Positions 55,804-64,000 of a stretch of DNA of 64,000 nt are shown one piece after another; the stretch's first letter is position 1; every line of letters begins with the position of its first letter. A program made the translations under genes and the position numbers. Location of the stretch: positions 3,348,001 to 3,412,000 of the forward strand of contig NZ_CP107007.1 of assembly GCF_025725645.1 (NCBI RefSeq), read 5' to 3'. The notes beneath the pieces were generated by a model. That model saw only the letters and a list, made by a program, of their open reading frames with translations, searched no databases and was not told the origin of the DNA. This stretch comes from Halomonas sp. GD1P12. GTDB taxonomy: Bacteria; Pseudomonadota; Gammaproteobacteria; Pseudomonadales; Halomonadaceae.

Positions 55804-56796
55804 ATGAATACCGCTCGTGGCGTCTTCCAAAAACAAACAGGCTTTACACTCATCGAGCTTCTGGTCGCCATGGTCATCGGGGTGCTGGTGATTCTGGGTG
55901 CCACCCAGCTGTTCATCGCCTCGCAGCAGAATTATCGCGTGACCACGGCACTGGCCAACATGCAGGATACCGGGCGCTTCGCGCTGGAGACACTGGCCCG
56001 CGAACTTCGTCAGGCAGACTTCAGAGGTGGCTGCGCGCCGGGCCAGATCAACGTGAGCATTCCAAGCCTTGCGCGCACGACGAACATCGCGCCCGCCCCT
56101 GGCCTGCAGGGGTTTACCTCTCCCCAGAACACGACGCTCTCGAGTACCTTTGAGCAGCCCCTCGCCAACGCTCAAGTGATCGCTTATCGCGCGGCGGGCA
56201 CACCGATAAAAGGCCGTATTACGGGCGTATCCAACCAGACATTCAGCTTCGCGCCCGCTCATAACGCGGCTGGCCAAATGCTGCTGCTTCAAAGCGCGCA
56301 GCGCTGCGAGCTCTTTCTCAATGCGGCCAGCCAGCCCGACCAGCTACAAAAAAGTACCATGGGCTGGCCCACGGGCAGCGCGCAGGCGGCGCCCTTGCCC
56401 TATACCCAGAACCAGGCTGTCACACTGACAGCGCTGACCAGCGGCGTTTACTACCTGGGCCGCGATCCGACCAACGCCGATAGACCCTCGCTAATGCGTT
56501 TGGATACGAGTACCGCCACGCCGGTCAACGAAGTGCTCGCCAGCCACGTGGTCGCGCTGCGCGCCCGCTTTTTGAAAAACGATGCTTACGTCACCGTCAA
56601 TGACGTGGACGCCAACGAGTGGCAGAACGTACGCGCGGTGCGCGTAAGCCTGATCGTGCAGAGCGAGCGCACCGACTTGCGCCAAACCCCGACGACTATC
56701 GAAACCGGTAACTTCCGTTCGAACCCGTTCACCGCCAACGATGGACGCCTGTATCAGGTATTTACGACCACCATCGACCTGAGGAATCGGTCGTGA
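55804..56796 (+). CDS. pilW: Type IV minor pilin PilW
   Basis: A 330-residue large minor pilin. The ATG at 55804 gives a leader ending KQTG before FTLIELLVAMVIGVLVILGA with Glu5. The frame is open upstream into pilV, but those residues are not pilin-like. Further landmarks are TGRFALETLARELRQADFRG and the C-terminal VFTTTIDLRNRS. The stop overlaps the GTG of pilX (GTGA). Confidence 0.9.
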   Translation: MNTARGVFQKQTGFTLIELLVAMVIGVLVILGATQLFIASQQNYRVTTALANMQDTGRFALETLARELRQADFRGGCAPGQINVSIPSLARTTNIAPAPGLQGFTSPQNTTLSSTFEQPLANAQVIAYRAAGTPIKGRITGVSNQTFSFAPAHNAAGQMLLLQSAQRCELFLNAASQPDQLQKSTMGWPTGSAQAAPLPYTQNQAVTLTALTSGVYYLGRDPTNADRPSLMRLDTSTATPVNEVLASHVVALRARFLKNDAYVTVNDVDANEWQNVRAVRVSLIVQSERTDLRQTPTTIETGNFRSNPFTANDGRLYQVFTTTIDLRNRS

Positions 56797-57230
56797 AAAA
56801 CGATGACTTCTATCCGGTGGCCCAGCGCGGCATGGCGCTGATACTCAGCCTGATCTTTCTCACGATCGTGACGCTGGTGAGCCTCTCGTCGATGCAGGGC
56901 GCCATGACTCAGGGAAGCATGGCTCTCAATCAGCAGGATTACAGCGTGGCGTTGCAGGCCGCCGAGGCCGCGCTGCAGGAGGCCGAGCGCGTACTGGAAA
57001 GAGGCAATAAGCCCCCAGCGACGTGGACGTCCTACACGGCAGATAGCGCAAGTGCCACCATCGAAGGGCAGTATCAAATGCCTCAGCAAACTGGCGAAGT
57101 GATCGGCTCACGCGTTACCAGCCAAGGGGTCGAAACACTCGAGGTCCTCTATCGTCTCGAAGCTCGAGGAAGTGGCCGCTTGACGGATACCAGCGTCAGG
57201 CTCGAAGCCTTTTACGTTCGCGTGGAGTAA
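56793..57230 (+). CDS. pilX: Type IV minor pilin PilX
   Basis: A 145-residue protein starting with GTG, coupled to pilW by a four-base overlap and preceded by GAGG. The leader ends QRG before MALILSLIFLTIVTLVSLSS, which lacks Glu5, as PilX proteins usually do. QDYSVALQAAEAALQEAERVL is a PilX-type helix. pilY1 follows after six bases. Confidence 0.88.
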   Translation: MKNDDFYPVAQRGMALILSLIFLTIVTLVSLSSMQGAMTQGSMALNQQDYSVALQAAEAALQEAERVLERGNKPPATWTSYTADSASATIEGQYQMPQQTGEVIGSRVTSQGVETLEVLYRLEARGSGRLTDTSVRLEAFYVRVE

Positions 57231-57236
57231 TCGATC

Positions 57237-60200
57237 ATGTCCCAACATAGCGGTACTCGGCTTTTACTTACGCGCTGGCTGACACTGTTAATGTGTCTGG
57301 CTACGGCACCGGCATGGGGCGGTACGACCTACAACCCGCCGCCACCGACAGAGCCCACGCCGACCCAGCCGACGCCACAGGAACCCACCCAGCCCGCCCC
57401 TACACCGGCTACGCCGATCAGCGGCGGCGAAGGGACGGTAGACGAGAACTACGTGGTTCCCGCGGACAGAACCGGGCTCTCCAACGCGCCGCTCAACGTG
57501 GTCAGCCAGGTTCCGCCCAACATTCTGCTTATTCTGGATAACTCCGAAAGCGGTCAGGAAGGGCTCGATGGGCGCGTGGCGATTGGTAACGCCTTGGGCG
57601 ATCGTGAAACGTTAGCCGCCTGTCAGACCAATACCTTTGATGCCTCCAGGTGTCCAGCAGGGGCTCGTTCACCGCTGAGCAAATCGAGCATCATGAAAAG
57701 TGTTGGGCGCGAGCTCATCAACCGTTATCGCGGGGAGATCAATCTAGGGCTGATGGCTTATCAGCAGAACCAGGCGTCCAGAGACCGTAACAGCTTTGCC
57801 AATAATACCGTTCTTTGGCGTTTGACCGAGCGAGCGCTAGATGTGCGCTACTCAACGGATGCGAGCCCCAGTTGGTACAACCCGAGTTTCGAGGGCGCCT
57901 GGAATGCGACTACCAAGCGTTATCGGACGCGGCTACCCAATAGCAGCATACATGCGTTTTTCAATGTCGGCCTACCCGGCTATTACGTCATCAACCGAAC
58001 CAGCCTGCTGCCACCGGACGCAAGCGACGATCGCACCGAGTACTGGGCGAATACCGGCGTGAGCGCGAGCGGCGACCAGAGCATCAATCGTTACCTGCGT
58101 CTTCTCCAGGGCTCGAACGGTTTGTACTACTCGGACTATGATGGTGCCGCTCAAATTGCGCTGGTCGATAGCATGCGCCAGCGCGGCATTCCCAACTGGG
58201 GTCAAAACATTCTTTCCTTGCAGCTCAATCAGCTGGAGTGGCGCACCACCTCCTCCCCCGGGCTTGGCTATTTGCATGTTCCGATCGGCGGGCTCAATAC
58301 GGACGGCTCGATTAATGATGCACACTGGAGCCGGATTCTCACAAAGCTACAGCCCCAACGCCACGACTGGAGCAGCCTTGGCAACCCGATGATCGACCCC
58401 GCTTGGCCTTTGCTGGCCACCGGTCTAACGCCTATCGAAGGCACCATGTACACCGTGCGGGACTACTTTCTCAACAACACCAGCAGTGGCACATCGTTTA
58501 GCAGCGCGCAGGGGCGCCAATCAGGTATTACGATTCCGAACATGAGCAACGCGACGGCTCGCCAGTGCCTGGTTAACGCCAACATCTGGCTCACCGACGG
58601 CCTGCCTTCGGTAGACCGTACCGGTCGCTCGCTTGGCAATAACGTAAGCCAGGCACTAACCGATGCCCAGAACGCCATTCGCCGCCTTTACAGCGATACC
58701 GCAAGCGCCTTGCCTAACCCGGTGCGCACCTACGTAGTGGGCTTCAACCTGCCGCCGGACATCAATAATCTGCCGGGCGTGCCCACCGACCCGTTGGGCG
58801 AGCTGGCTAAAGCCGGCGGCACCGAGCGCGCCTATTTTGCCAACGACGAGGCCTCGCTCAACCAGGTCATGCGTCAGGTGCTGGGTCGCATCATCAGCTC
58901 GTCGCAGTCGAGCACCGCCTCGGCGGTCAGTAGCGACACCTTCGACCTGCAAGGCAACAACCTGCTCTACAGCGCGGGCTACCGAAGCGGCGACTGGTCG
59001 GGGCGGCTGGTCGCCTCCGCTGTAAACGAGCGCGGTCAGCGCACCCCACGCTGGGATGCCGAAACGATGCTTGCGCAACAGGTCGGGAGCCGACGTCTGC
59101 TGACCTCGCACCAGCCTACAGGCCAGCGCAAGGCCGGCGCTTTACTCTCGACAAGCACCAGCGGCCTTACTCAAGCCGAAATCAATTGGTTACAAGGTTC
59201 CAACCAGCCCGGACTGCGTACCCGGCAGTCACCGCTGGGCGACATCATCAACGCAAGCCCCGTGCTGCTGCCCGGGCGCGAGTCGCGCCCGCCACTTCTA
59301 CTGGTCGCCGCCAACGACGGCATGCTGCACGGCTTTAACGCCGATACCGGCCGCGAACTTTTCGCCTACCTGCCCGCCGAGCTTACCCAAGGCACTTCAC
59401 CCCCACTTCGCGAGCTGACCCGCACGGGCTACAGCCACCGCTACTTCATGGACGGCACGCCAGCGGCACGAGAGATCACGCTGCCAAACGGCAATAGACG
59501 CGCCATTGCGGTCGGGACCATGGGTGCCGGCGGGCGTACGGTGTTTGCGCTGGATGTGAGCAACCCGACTAATATGGGCGCGCAAAACGTGCTGTGGGAG
59601 TTCCGCCGACCAGAGCTTGGCAGTCGCGTCAGCGAGCCCACCATCACCCAGCTAAGCGACGGCCGCTGGGTGGCCATTTTCGGCAACGGTTACAACAGCA
59701 CAAGCTACAAGGCCGCGCTTTACGTAGTCGACCTGCAGACAGGCGCGCTCGTCGCCCGACTCGACACCGGCGAAGGCAGTCTGGATACCCCCAATGGACT
59801 GGCCACGCCCACGGTCACCGCATGGCCCACGTTCAACGGCGGCGCCCGCTTTGCCTACGCCGGGGATTTGAACGGCAATCTGTGGCGCTTCCCGCTTACC
59901 CAAAATGGCACGATCACCAAACTCTATACCGGCGCGCGTACCCAGCCGATCACATCAGCGCCGGCGGTCACCTTGAGCGGCGGGGCCGATAACCGGTTGA
60001 TGGTCATCTTCGGCACCGGCAGCTACTTCAGAACCCAGGACGGCAACGATCAGAGCGTGCAGCAGCTGATCGGTATTCGTGATCAGGAGAGTCGCACGAC
60101 GTCAGTCGCATCCGGACAGCTTTTGGTGCAAGAAATCAGTGCGACCGGCACTCAGAGCGGTATGACCGTGCGTGCCACGACCAATAAACCACTGACGACC

Positions 60201-60620
60201 CAGTTGGGCTGGCGCATGGTGCTGCCAGCGGGTGAGCGCGTCATTGCCTCGCCATCGTTCTCGAGCGGCTTGCCCCGTCGGGTGCGTTTTTCAACCATGC
60301 GGCCCGACACCACGAATCCGTGTAACGTGCGCCGCGTGGGCTATTTTCTCTCGCTTGTAGCCGAAACCGGCGGCAGCGGCGGCGGCACTATCTTCGATTT
60401 CAACAGGGATGGCGAAATCGATACCGGCCTCTTGCTCAACGGTGATGCGATCGTTGGGCTTCAGCTAGGCAGCGGCGAGCGCCTGGTGGGCATTAAAAAC
60501 GGTGACGGGGAAGAGACGCTGTTCACCGGCAACCCGGATGCCGGCGACACCGGCGTGATTACCGTCGAACTCAATGAGGCGCCGCTTGGTCGGCGCTCCT
60601 GGCGGCAGGTCAACGATTGA
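57237..60620 (+). CDS. pilY1: Type IV pilus tip adhesin PilY1
   Basis: A 1127-residue exported protein (P. aeruginosa PilY1 is about 1160). After the signal peptide (to about residue 25) comes a Pro/Thr-rich linker. A von Willebrand-type N-terminal half has the MIDAS start ILDNSES near residue 99. The C-terminal beta-propeller begins around 640 (LLLVAANDGMLHGFNADTGRELFAY). The loop DFNRDGEID close to the C-terminus resembles the calcium site that controls pilus extension and retraction. PilY1 acts at the pilus tip with the minor pilins encoded just upstream. Confidence 0.93.
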   Translation: MSQHSGTRLLLTRWLTLLMCLATAPAWGGTTYNPPPPTEPTPTQPTPQEPTQPAPTPATPISGGEGTVDENYVVPADRTGLSNAPLNVVSQVPPNILLILDNSESGQEGLDGRVAIGNALGDRETLAACQTNTFDASRCPAGARSPLSKSSIMKSVGRELINRYRGEINLGLMAYQQNQASRDRNSFANNTVLWRLTERALDVRYSTDASPSWYNPSFEGAWNATTKRYRTRLPNSSIHAFFNVGLPGYYVINRTSLLPPDASDDRTEYWANTGVSASGDQSINRYLRLLQGSNGLYYSDYDGAAQIALVDSMRQRGIPNWGQNILSLQLNQLEWRTTSSPGLGYLHVPIGGLNTDGSINDAHWSRILTKLQPQRHDWSSLGNPMIDPAWPLLATGLTPIEGTMYTVRDYFLNNTSSGTSFSSAQGRQSGITIPNMSNATARQCLVNANIWLTDGLPSVDRTGRSLGNNVSQALTDAQNAIRRLYSDTASALPNPVRTYVVGFNLPPDINNLPGVPTDPLGELAKAGGTERAYFANDEASLNQVMRQVLGRIISSSQSSTASAVSSDTFDLQGNNLLYSAGYRSGDWSGRLVASAVNERGQRTPRWDAETMLAQQVGSRRLLTSHQPTGQRKAGALLSTSTSGLTQAEINWLQGSNQPGLRTRQSPLGDIINASPVLLPGRESRPPLLLVAANDGMLHGFNADTGRELFAYLPAELTQGTSPPLRELTRTGYSHRYFMDGTPAAREITLPNGNRRAIAVGTMGAGGRTVFALDVSNPTNMGAQNVLWEFRRPELGSRVSEPTITQLSDGRWVAIFGNGYNSTSYKAALYVVDLQTGALVARLDTGEGSLDTPNGLATPTVTAWPTFNGGARFAYAGDLNGNLWRFPLTQNGTITKLYTGARTQPITSAPAVTLSGGADNRLMVIFGTGSYFRTQDGNDQSVQQLIGIRDQESRTTSVASGQLLVQEISATGTQSGMTVRATTNKPLTTQLGWRMVLPAGERVIASPSFSSGLPRRVRFSTMRPDTTNPCNVRRVGYFLSLVAETGGSGGGTIFDFNRDGEIDTGLLLNGDAIVGLQLGSGERLVGIKNGDGEETLFTGNPDAGDTGVITVELNEAPLGRRSWRQVND

Positions 60621-60633
60621 TGCATCCAGCGGG

Positions 60634-60906
60634 CTACACCGAGCGCACGGTCCACTGCACCAGCCGGGCGACTACCGGGCGCACGATCAGGATACACACG
60701 AACGCCACCGGCATGGCTATCTGGTAGGCCTGCCAGACCAGCGACATGAAGCCCTCGGCCATCCCCGCGTTTACGGCCGTGATCACGATGGTCATCAAAA
60801 ACGCCATGATCGAGGACATGTAGAAGGCGAAGACCACGGGCGTGAACTTCGGGTGCAGCTTGCGCGCCGCCAGCAGGCGCTGCTCGGGGTAGCGTTTTGA
60901 GCTCAT
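60634..60906 (-). CDS. DUF2798 family small membrane protein
   Basis: A 90-residue protein with two membrane segments (FTPVVFAFYMSSIMAFLMT and YQIAMPVAFVCILIVRPV), the layout and YMSSIMAFLMT wording of DUF2798 proteins. No function is known for the family. It is convergent with pilY1, which ends 13 bases away, and is a single gene. Confidence 0.8.
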   Translation of the reverse strand: MSSKRYPEQRLLAARKLHPKFTPVVFAFYMSSIMAFLMTIVITAVNAGMAEGFMSLVWQAYQIAMPVAFVCILIVRPVVARLVQWTVRSV

Positions 60907-60974
60907 GAACAGGGTCTTCGTCTATTTAATGAGCCTGCTATCTTAACGACTCCCGAGCGTATTATGAAGGCGGC

Positions 60975-61613
60975 TCAAGCGAAGCGTGCCTTGGCGCCCT
61001 TTTCCCGAATGAGACGCCCGATCCGGTAGAGATCGTTCAGGTAGAAATCCAGCTGACCGAGCAGATGATTCACCGGCAGAAGCAAAAAAATAAGCCCCAT
61101 CAGGATCGCCGGCTCGTTGAGCCAGACAAGCGCCGGCGCTTGCACCGGGTAGAGCAGCGTATAGATGCTCATGCCGCCCAAAAACTGCGCGATCAGGCTA
61201 TTGATGATCACCAGCGTAATGAACAGCGCCCGCCAGTCGCGCCGGGGCAAATGAGCGCGGCCCAACGGCCCCATGCGGGCGCTTACGCGTGAGCCAAAGC
61301 GTAGATCGTCGTGGCGGCGTAGCAGCGCGCGTGCGGCGTTCTCATCGTTGCTTTCGATCGCCTCACGCGCCAGCGTTTTATCGAAGTGCTCGCCCAGGGT
61401 CGCATCAACAGCGTGATCGAAGGTTTCCGCGTGCGTGTCTTTCCCCTGCCCGCCTTGCCCTGCCGCCGCGCCCAGCCGCGCAAGCTTTGCGCGATTGGTG
61501 GAGGAGAGCTTTTGTGCGTTGTCGAAATTGATGGCGTAGTTCACCGCGTAAAGCTGATAGAGCGTGGCGGTGACGCCGACGAAGATCAAACCGTAAACGA
61601 GTGCGATGAGCAT
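60975..61613 (-). CDS. Hypothetical membrane protein
   Basis: A 212-residue protein that I do not recognise. One N-terminal helix (LIALVYGLIFVGVTATLYQL) is followed by a hydrophilic region with a Gly/Gln-rich stretch (GAAAGQGGQGKDTHAETFDH) and then two or three helices between about residues 130 and 190. The C-terminus is basic. It is flanked by the DUF2798 gene downstream on the same strand and by a divergent transporter. Codon use is like its neighbours. Confidence 0.65.
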   Translation of the reverse strand: MLIALVYGLIFVGVTATLYQLYAVNYAINFDNAQKLSSTNRAKLARLGAAAGQGGQGKDTHAETFDHAVDATLGEHFDKTLAREAIESNDENAARALLRRHDDLRFGSRVSARMGPLGRAHLPRRDWRALFITLVIINSLIAQFLGGMSIYTLLYPVQAPALVWLNEPAILMGLIFLLLPVNHLLGQLDFYLNDLYRIGRLIREKGAKARFA

Positions 61614-61800
61614 GGGCCGGCCTATTGACGAGGGTGAAAGGAGGGGGTGAAGCGTGCGTCCTTCATATTTAACAGATCTACCACCATGGTCAAATGCGGC
61701 ATGAAAGCGCAGGCGAGCCAGGCTACCATAGCGCCACGCTCAGCGAAGGCCATAACAATCATACCGCCTGGCTGGTTATCCGGCTCACAAGGAACTCCCA

Positions 61801-63123
61801 ATGCCCTCTCAAGACTCCGCTTCACTGCGTGACGACGTGGCGCGCTCACCGTCGCGCGCCAAAAAGTACCTGGCCGCGCTTGGCCCCGGCTTCCTGTTTG
61901 CCGGCGCGGCCATCGGCACCTCCCACGTGGTGCAATCCACTCGCGCCGGCGCCGAGTACGGCGTAGGGCTTTTAGGATTTATTCTGCTCGCGGTGCTGTT
62001 GAAGTATCCGTCGTTTTTCTTCGGCCCGTTTTATGTCAGCGTGACCGGCAAGTCGCTGGTCGAAGGCTACCGTCAGACCTTCGGCCGCTCGGTGGTGGGG
62101 CTCTTCGCGCTGGTGCAGATTCCGGTCACCGCGATCATCATCGCCGCCATTGCGATCACCACGGCGGGTCTGGCCGGCAGCATCGTGCCGCTGACGCTCA
62201 GCCCGCCCACGGTGGCGGTGATTCTGATCGCATTATGTGGCGTGCTCACCTTCGCCGGCGGCTACCGGCTGCTGGACTGGGTGAACAAGGTGTTCGTGGT
62301 GATTTTGAGCGTGACCACGGTGCTGGCGGCGATCGTTGCCCTGCCGCTGGTGGACTGGACCTTTTATCCGGCGACCGCGGCCTCGCCGCTCTGGAGCGTG
62401 GCCACCTTCGTGACGCTGGTCGCGGTACTGGGCCTGATGCCCTCGGACATTACGCTTGCCGTCATGAACTCGCTGTGGTCCGAGGCGCGCAACAAAACCC
62501 AGGGCAAGCGTAGCGACACTACCGCCGAGAAGATCGATTTCAACATCGGCTATATCGGCGCCGGCGTTTTGGCAGCGTGCTTCGTGATCATGGGCGCCGG
62601 CGTCATGCACAGCCAGGGCGTGAGCCCCGCCGACGGCGCGGTAGGCTTTGCAAGCCAGGTCATCAGCCTTTACACCAGCACACTCGGCGAGTGGAGCGGC
62701 GTGGTCGTGGGCATTTCCGCGTTTACTGTCATGCTCACCACCCTGCTGACCGTGCTCGACGGCTTCCCGCGCATGATCAGTGCTTCCTGGTACACCTTCA
62801 CCCGCCCGGTGGGCGCGACCGAAGAGTCGCGCACGATCGAGGGCAGCCCGGCGTTTCTGATCTCGCTGATCGGGCTTTCACTGTTCGCCGCGGTCATTCT
62901 CTACACACTGATGGGCAACTTTCGCCTGTTCATGGACTTCGTGATGGTGGTGGCCTTTTTGTTGAGCCCGATTCTCGCCGCACTCAACCACTTCACCGCC
63001 AACGGCGCCACCGTGCCGGTATCACTTCGCCCCTCCAAACTGATTAATGCCTGGAGCTGGCTGGCGATCGCCACGCTGACGCTGTTGTCGGTGGGCTATA
63101 TCGTCGTCCAGTTCATCATGTAA
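61801..63123 (+). CDS. Nramp-related transporter lacking canonical metal ligands
   Basis: A 440-residue protein with about 11 membrane helices and clear Nramp-superfamily character (GPGFLFAGAAIGTSHVVQST at residues 28-47). In metal-transporting Nramps the first helix carries DPGN and the sixth MPH; here these positions read GTSH and MPSD (LMPSDITLAVMN). Mn2+ or Fe2+ transport is therefore doubtful and the substrate is open. Its neighbour is an HpxO-type urate hydroxylase gene on the other strand. The upstream 187 bases contain no other gene. Confidence 0.82.
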   Translation: MPSQDSASLRDDVARSPSRAKKYLAALGPGFLFAGAAIGTSHVVQSTRAGAEYGVGLLGFILLAVLLKYPSFFFGPFYVSVTGKSLVEGYRQTFGRSVVGLFALVQIPVTAIIIAAIAITTAGLAGSIVPLTLSPPTVAVILIALCGVLTFAGGYRLLDWVNKVFVVILSVTTVLAAIVALPLVDWTFYPATAASPLWSVATFVTLVAVLGLMPSDITLAVMNSLWSEARNKTQGKRSDTTAEKIDFNIGYIGAGVLAACFVIMGAGVMHSQGVSPADGAVGFASQVISLYTSTLGEWSGVVVGISAFTVMLTTLLTVLDGFPRMISASWYTFTRPVGATEESRTIEGSPAFLISLIGLSLFAAVILYTLMGNFRLFMDFVMVVAFLLSPILAALNHFTANGATVPVSLRPSKLINAWSWLAIATLTLLSVGYIVVQFIM

Positions 63124-63173
63124 GCCTCAGGCAAGCGCATCACGCACGTTCATCGTGCAAATTCGGCGGGCGG

Positions 63174-64000
63174 TCACGCAAGTGGGCCGCCCGCCACCGT
63201 TTTGCGAATCCCTTCGAGCACGCCGTGGCCATCCTCGCGGCCAAGCTCCTCGTACCAGGCCTGGGTCTCGGCGGGGTTCTCGCCGTGAATCATCGCCGCC
63301 CGCTTGCGCGCGCGCGCCACGATCTCCCCAACCCGCTCGACGCGCGCGCCGTCGTAGCGTTCGAGCGCTGTCGCAAGCGCCGTCGTGGTATCAGGCGCTT
63401 CATCAAGCGCGGCGCTGACGGCCTCGCTCAGCACCCAGGCATCCTCCATCGCCTGACAGCCGCCCTGGCCAAGATCCGGCGCCATGCCGTGGGCGGCGTC
63501 GCCCATCAGTGCCACCCGCGTGTCGGTCAGCCGCTCGAGCGGCTCGATGTCGTGAATCTCGACCCGCGCCATGCGAGCGGGGTCGAACTGCTCGATCAGC
63601 GCCTGCACCGCCGGGCTCCAGCCCTTGAAATGCGTCTTGAGCTCGTCGCGATAGCGGCTTGGGTCACTTTGCGAGCCTGCCGCCATCGGCACGTCGAAAA
63701 AGCAGTAGAACTCTTGCTGCCCCTCGTCATTACCGCCGGTCCCCATGGGCATGAGCGACACACGCTTGCCCTCGCCCACGTACTGATCCCAGCTTTCGAG
63801 CGGCGCCAGCGCCTCGGTGGCCGCCACGCGCACGTTCCAGTTCACATAGCCCACGTACTGGCGCGCCACCCGCTGCCCGACGATTTTATCGCGAAGCCTT
63901 GAGTGCGTGCCGTCGGCCACGACCAGCAGATCAGCGCTGACACGCTCGCCGTCCTCCATCACGGCCGTCACACCCTCATCATCGCTTTCAACATCCACAC
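63174..64000 (-). CDS. hpxO: FAD-dependent urate hydroxylase HpxO-like monooxygenase, C-terminal part
   Basis: About 275 C-terminal residues of a class A flavoprotein monooxygenase are present; the N-terminal FAD motif lies beyond the right edge. Visible are LVVADGTHSRLRDKI (DG motif), YVGYVNWNVRV, and the FAD-binding VALMGDAAHGMAPDLGQGGCQAMEDAW, which is close to HpxO, the NADH-dependent urate hydroxylase of purine catabolism. Other flavin hydroxylases share most of these elements, so the substrate is likely but not certain. Confidence 0.75.
   Translation of the reverse strand, partial: VDVESDDEGVTAVMEDGERVSADLLVVADGTHSRLRDKIVGQRVARQYVGYVNWNVRVAATEALAPLESWDQYVGEGKRVSLMPMGTGGNDEGQQEFYCFFDVPMAAGSQSDPSRYRDELKTHFKGWSPAVQALIEQFDPARMARVEIHDIEPLERLTDTRVALMGDAAHGMAPDLGQGGCQAMEDAWVLSEAVSAALDEAPDTTTALATALERYDGARVERVGEIVARARKRAAMIHGENPAETQAWYEELGREDGHGVLEGIRKTVAGGPLA

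Overview
The window is chromosomal DNA of a gammaproteobacterium, most likely a member of the Halomonadaceae (Halomonas and relatives). This is inferred from the high G+C, the ratA/smpB/ssrA neighbourhood, a tmRNA tag reading (A)NDENYAQGALAA, a fused-domain PntA with PntB, type IV minor pilin genes, and the abundance of TRAP, tripartite tricarboxylate (TTT) and sodium:solute carboxylate transporters. No phage, CRISPR array, intact insertion sequence or tRNA gene was seen.

Left part (1-28.4 kb). After ratA (partial), smpB and ssrA comes an acid-sugar locus. A GntR/FCD regulator sits between two TTT transporters: one with a 2-hydroxyacid dehydrogenase (minus strand, 1.3-5.3 kb), the other with a SAF-domain oxidoreductase, a DUF1537 kinase (OtnK type) and a class II aldolase/decarboxylase (OtnC type) (plus strand, 7.2-13.7 kb). 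Then come mgtE, a TauE/SafE permease, two divergent c-di-GMP proteins, a TRAP carrier (dctPQM) divergent from 5-oxoprolinase genes (pxpABC) with a back-to-back pair of sigma54-like promoters between them, and a secreted subtilase-like protein.

Centre (28.4-47.2 kb). This is a nearly complete aerobic nicotinate pathway. NicA and NicB oxidise nicotinate to 6-hydroxynicotinate, NicC makes 2,5-dihydroxypyridine, NicX opens the ring to N-formylmaleamate, NicD makes maleamate, NicF makes maleate and NicE makes fumarate. Two uptake systems (sodium:solute symporter plus small partner; TTT) and a MarR regulator (NicR) belong to the cluster, and a chemoreceptor borders it. The dehydrogenase looks unusual: the cytochrome c-fused NicB lacks the N-terminal molybdopterin-binding segment and the catalytic GVGE motif, while a separate cytochrome-free molybdenum subunit that has both lies 8 kb away. 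A shared motif, ATGGTGTRTACRTTAT, lies upstream of nicC and of that Mo subunit.

Right part (47.2-64 kb). pntBA is followed by a second copy of the symporter/small-protein pair and a second paralogous chemoreceptor in the same relative orientation as in the nic region. Both chemoreceptors have a sigma28-type promoter. Then come a fimT-pilV-pilW-pilX-pilY1 minor pilin operon, two small membrane-protein genes, an Nramp-related transporter without the usual metal ligands, and an HpxO-like urate hydroxylase cut by the window edge.
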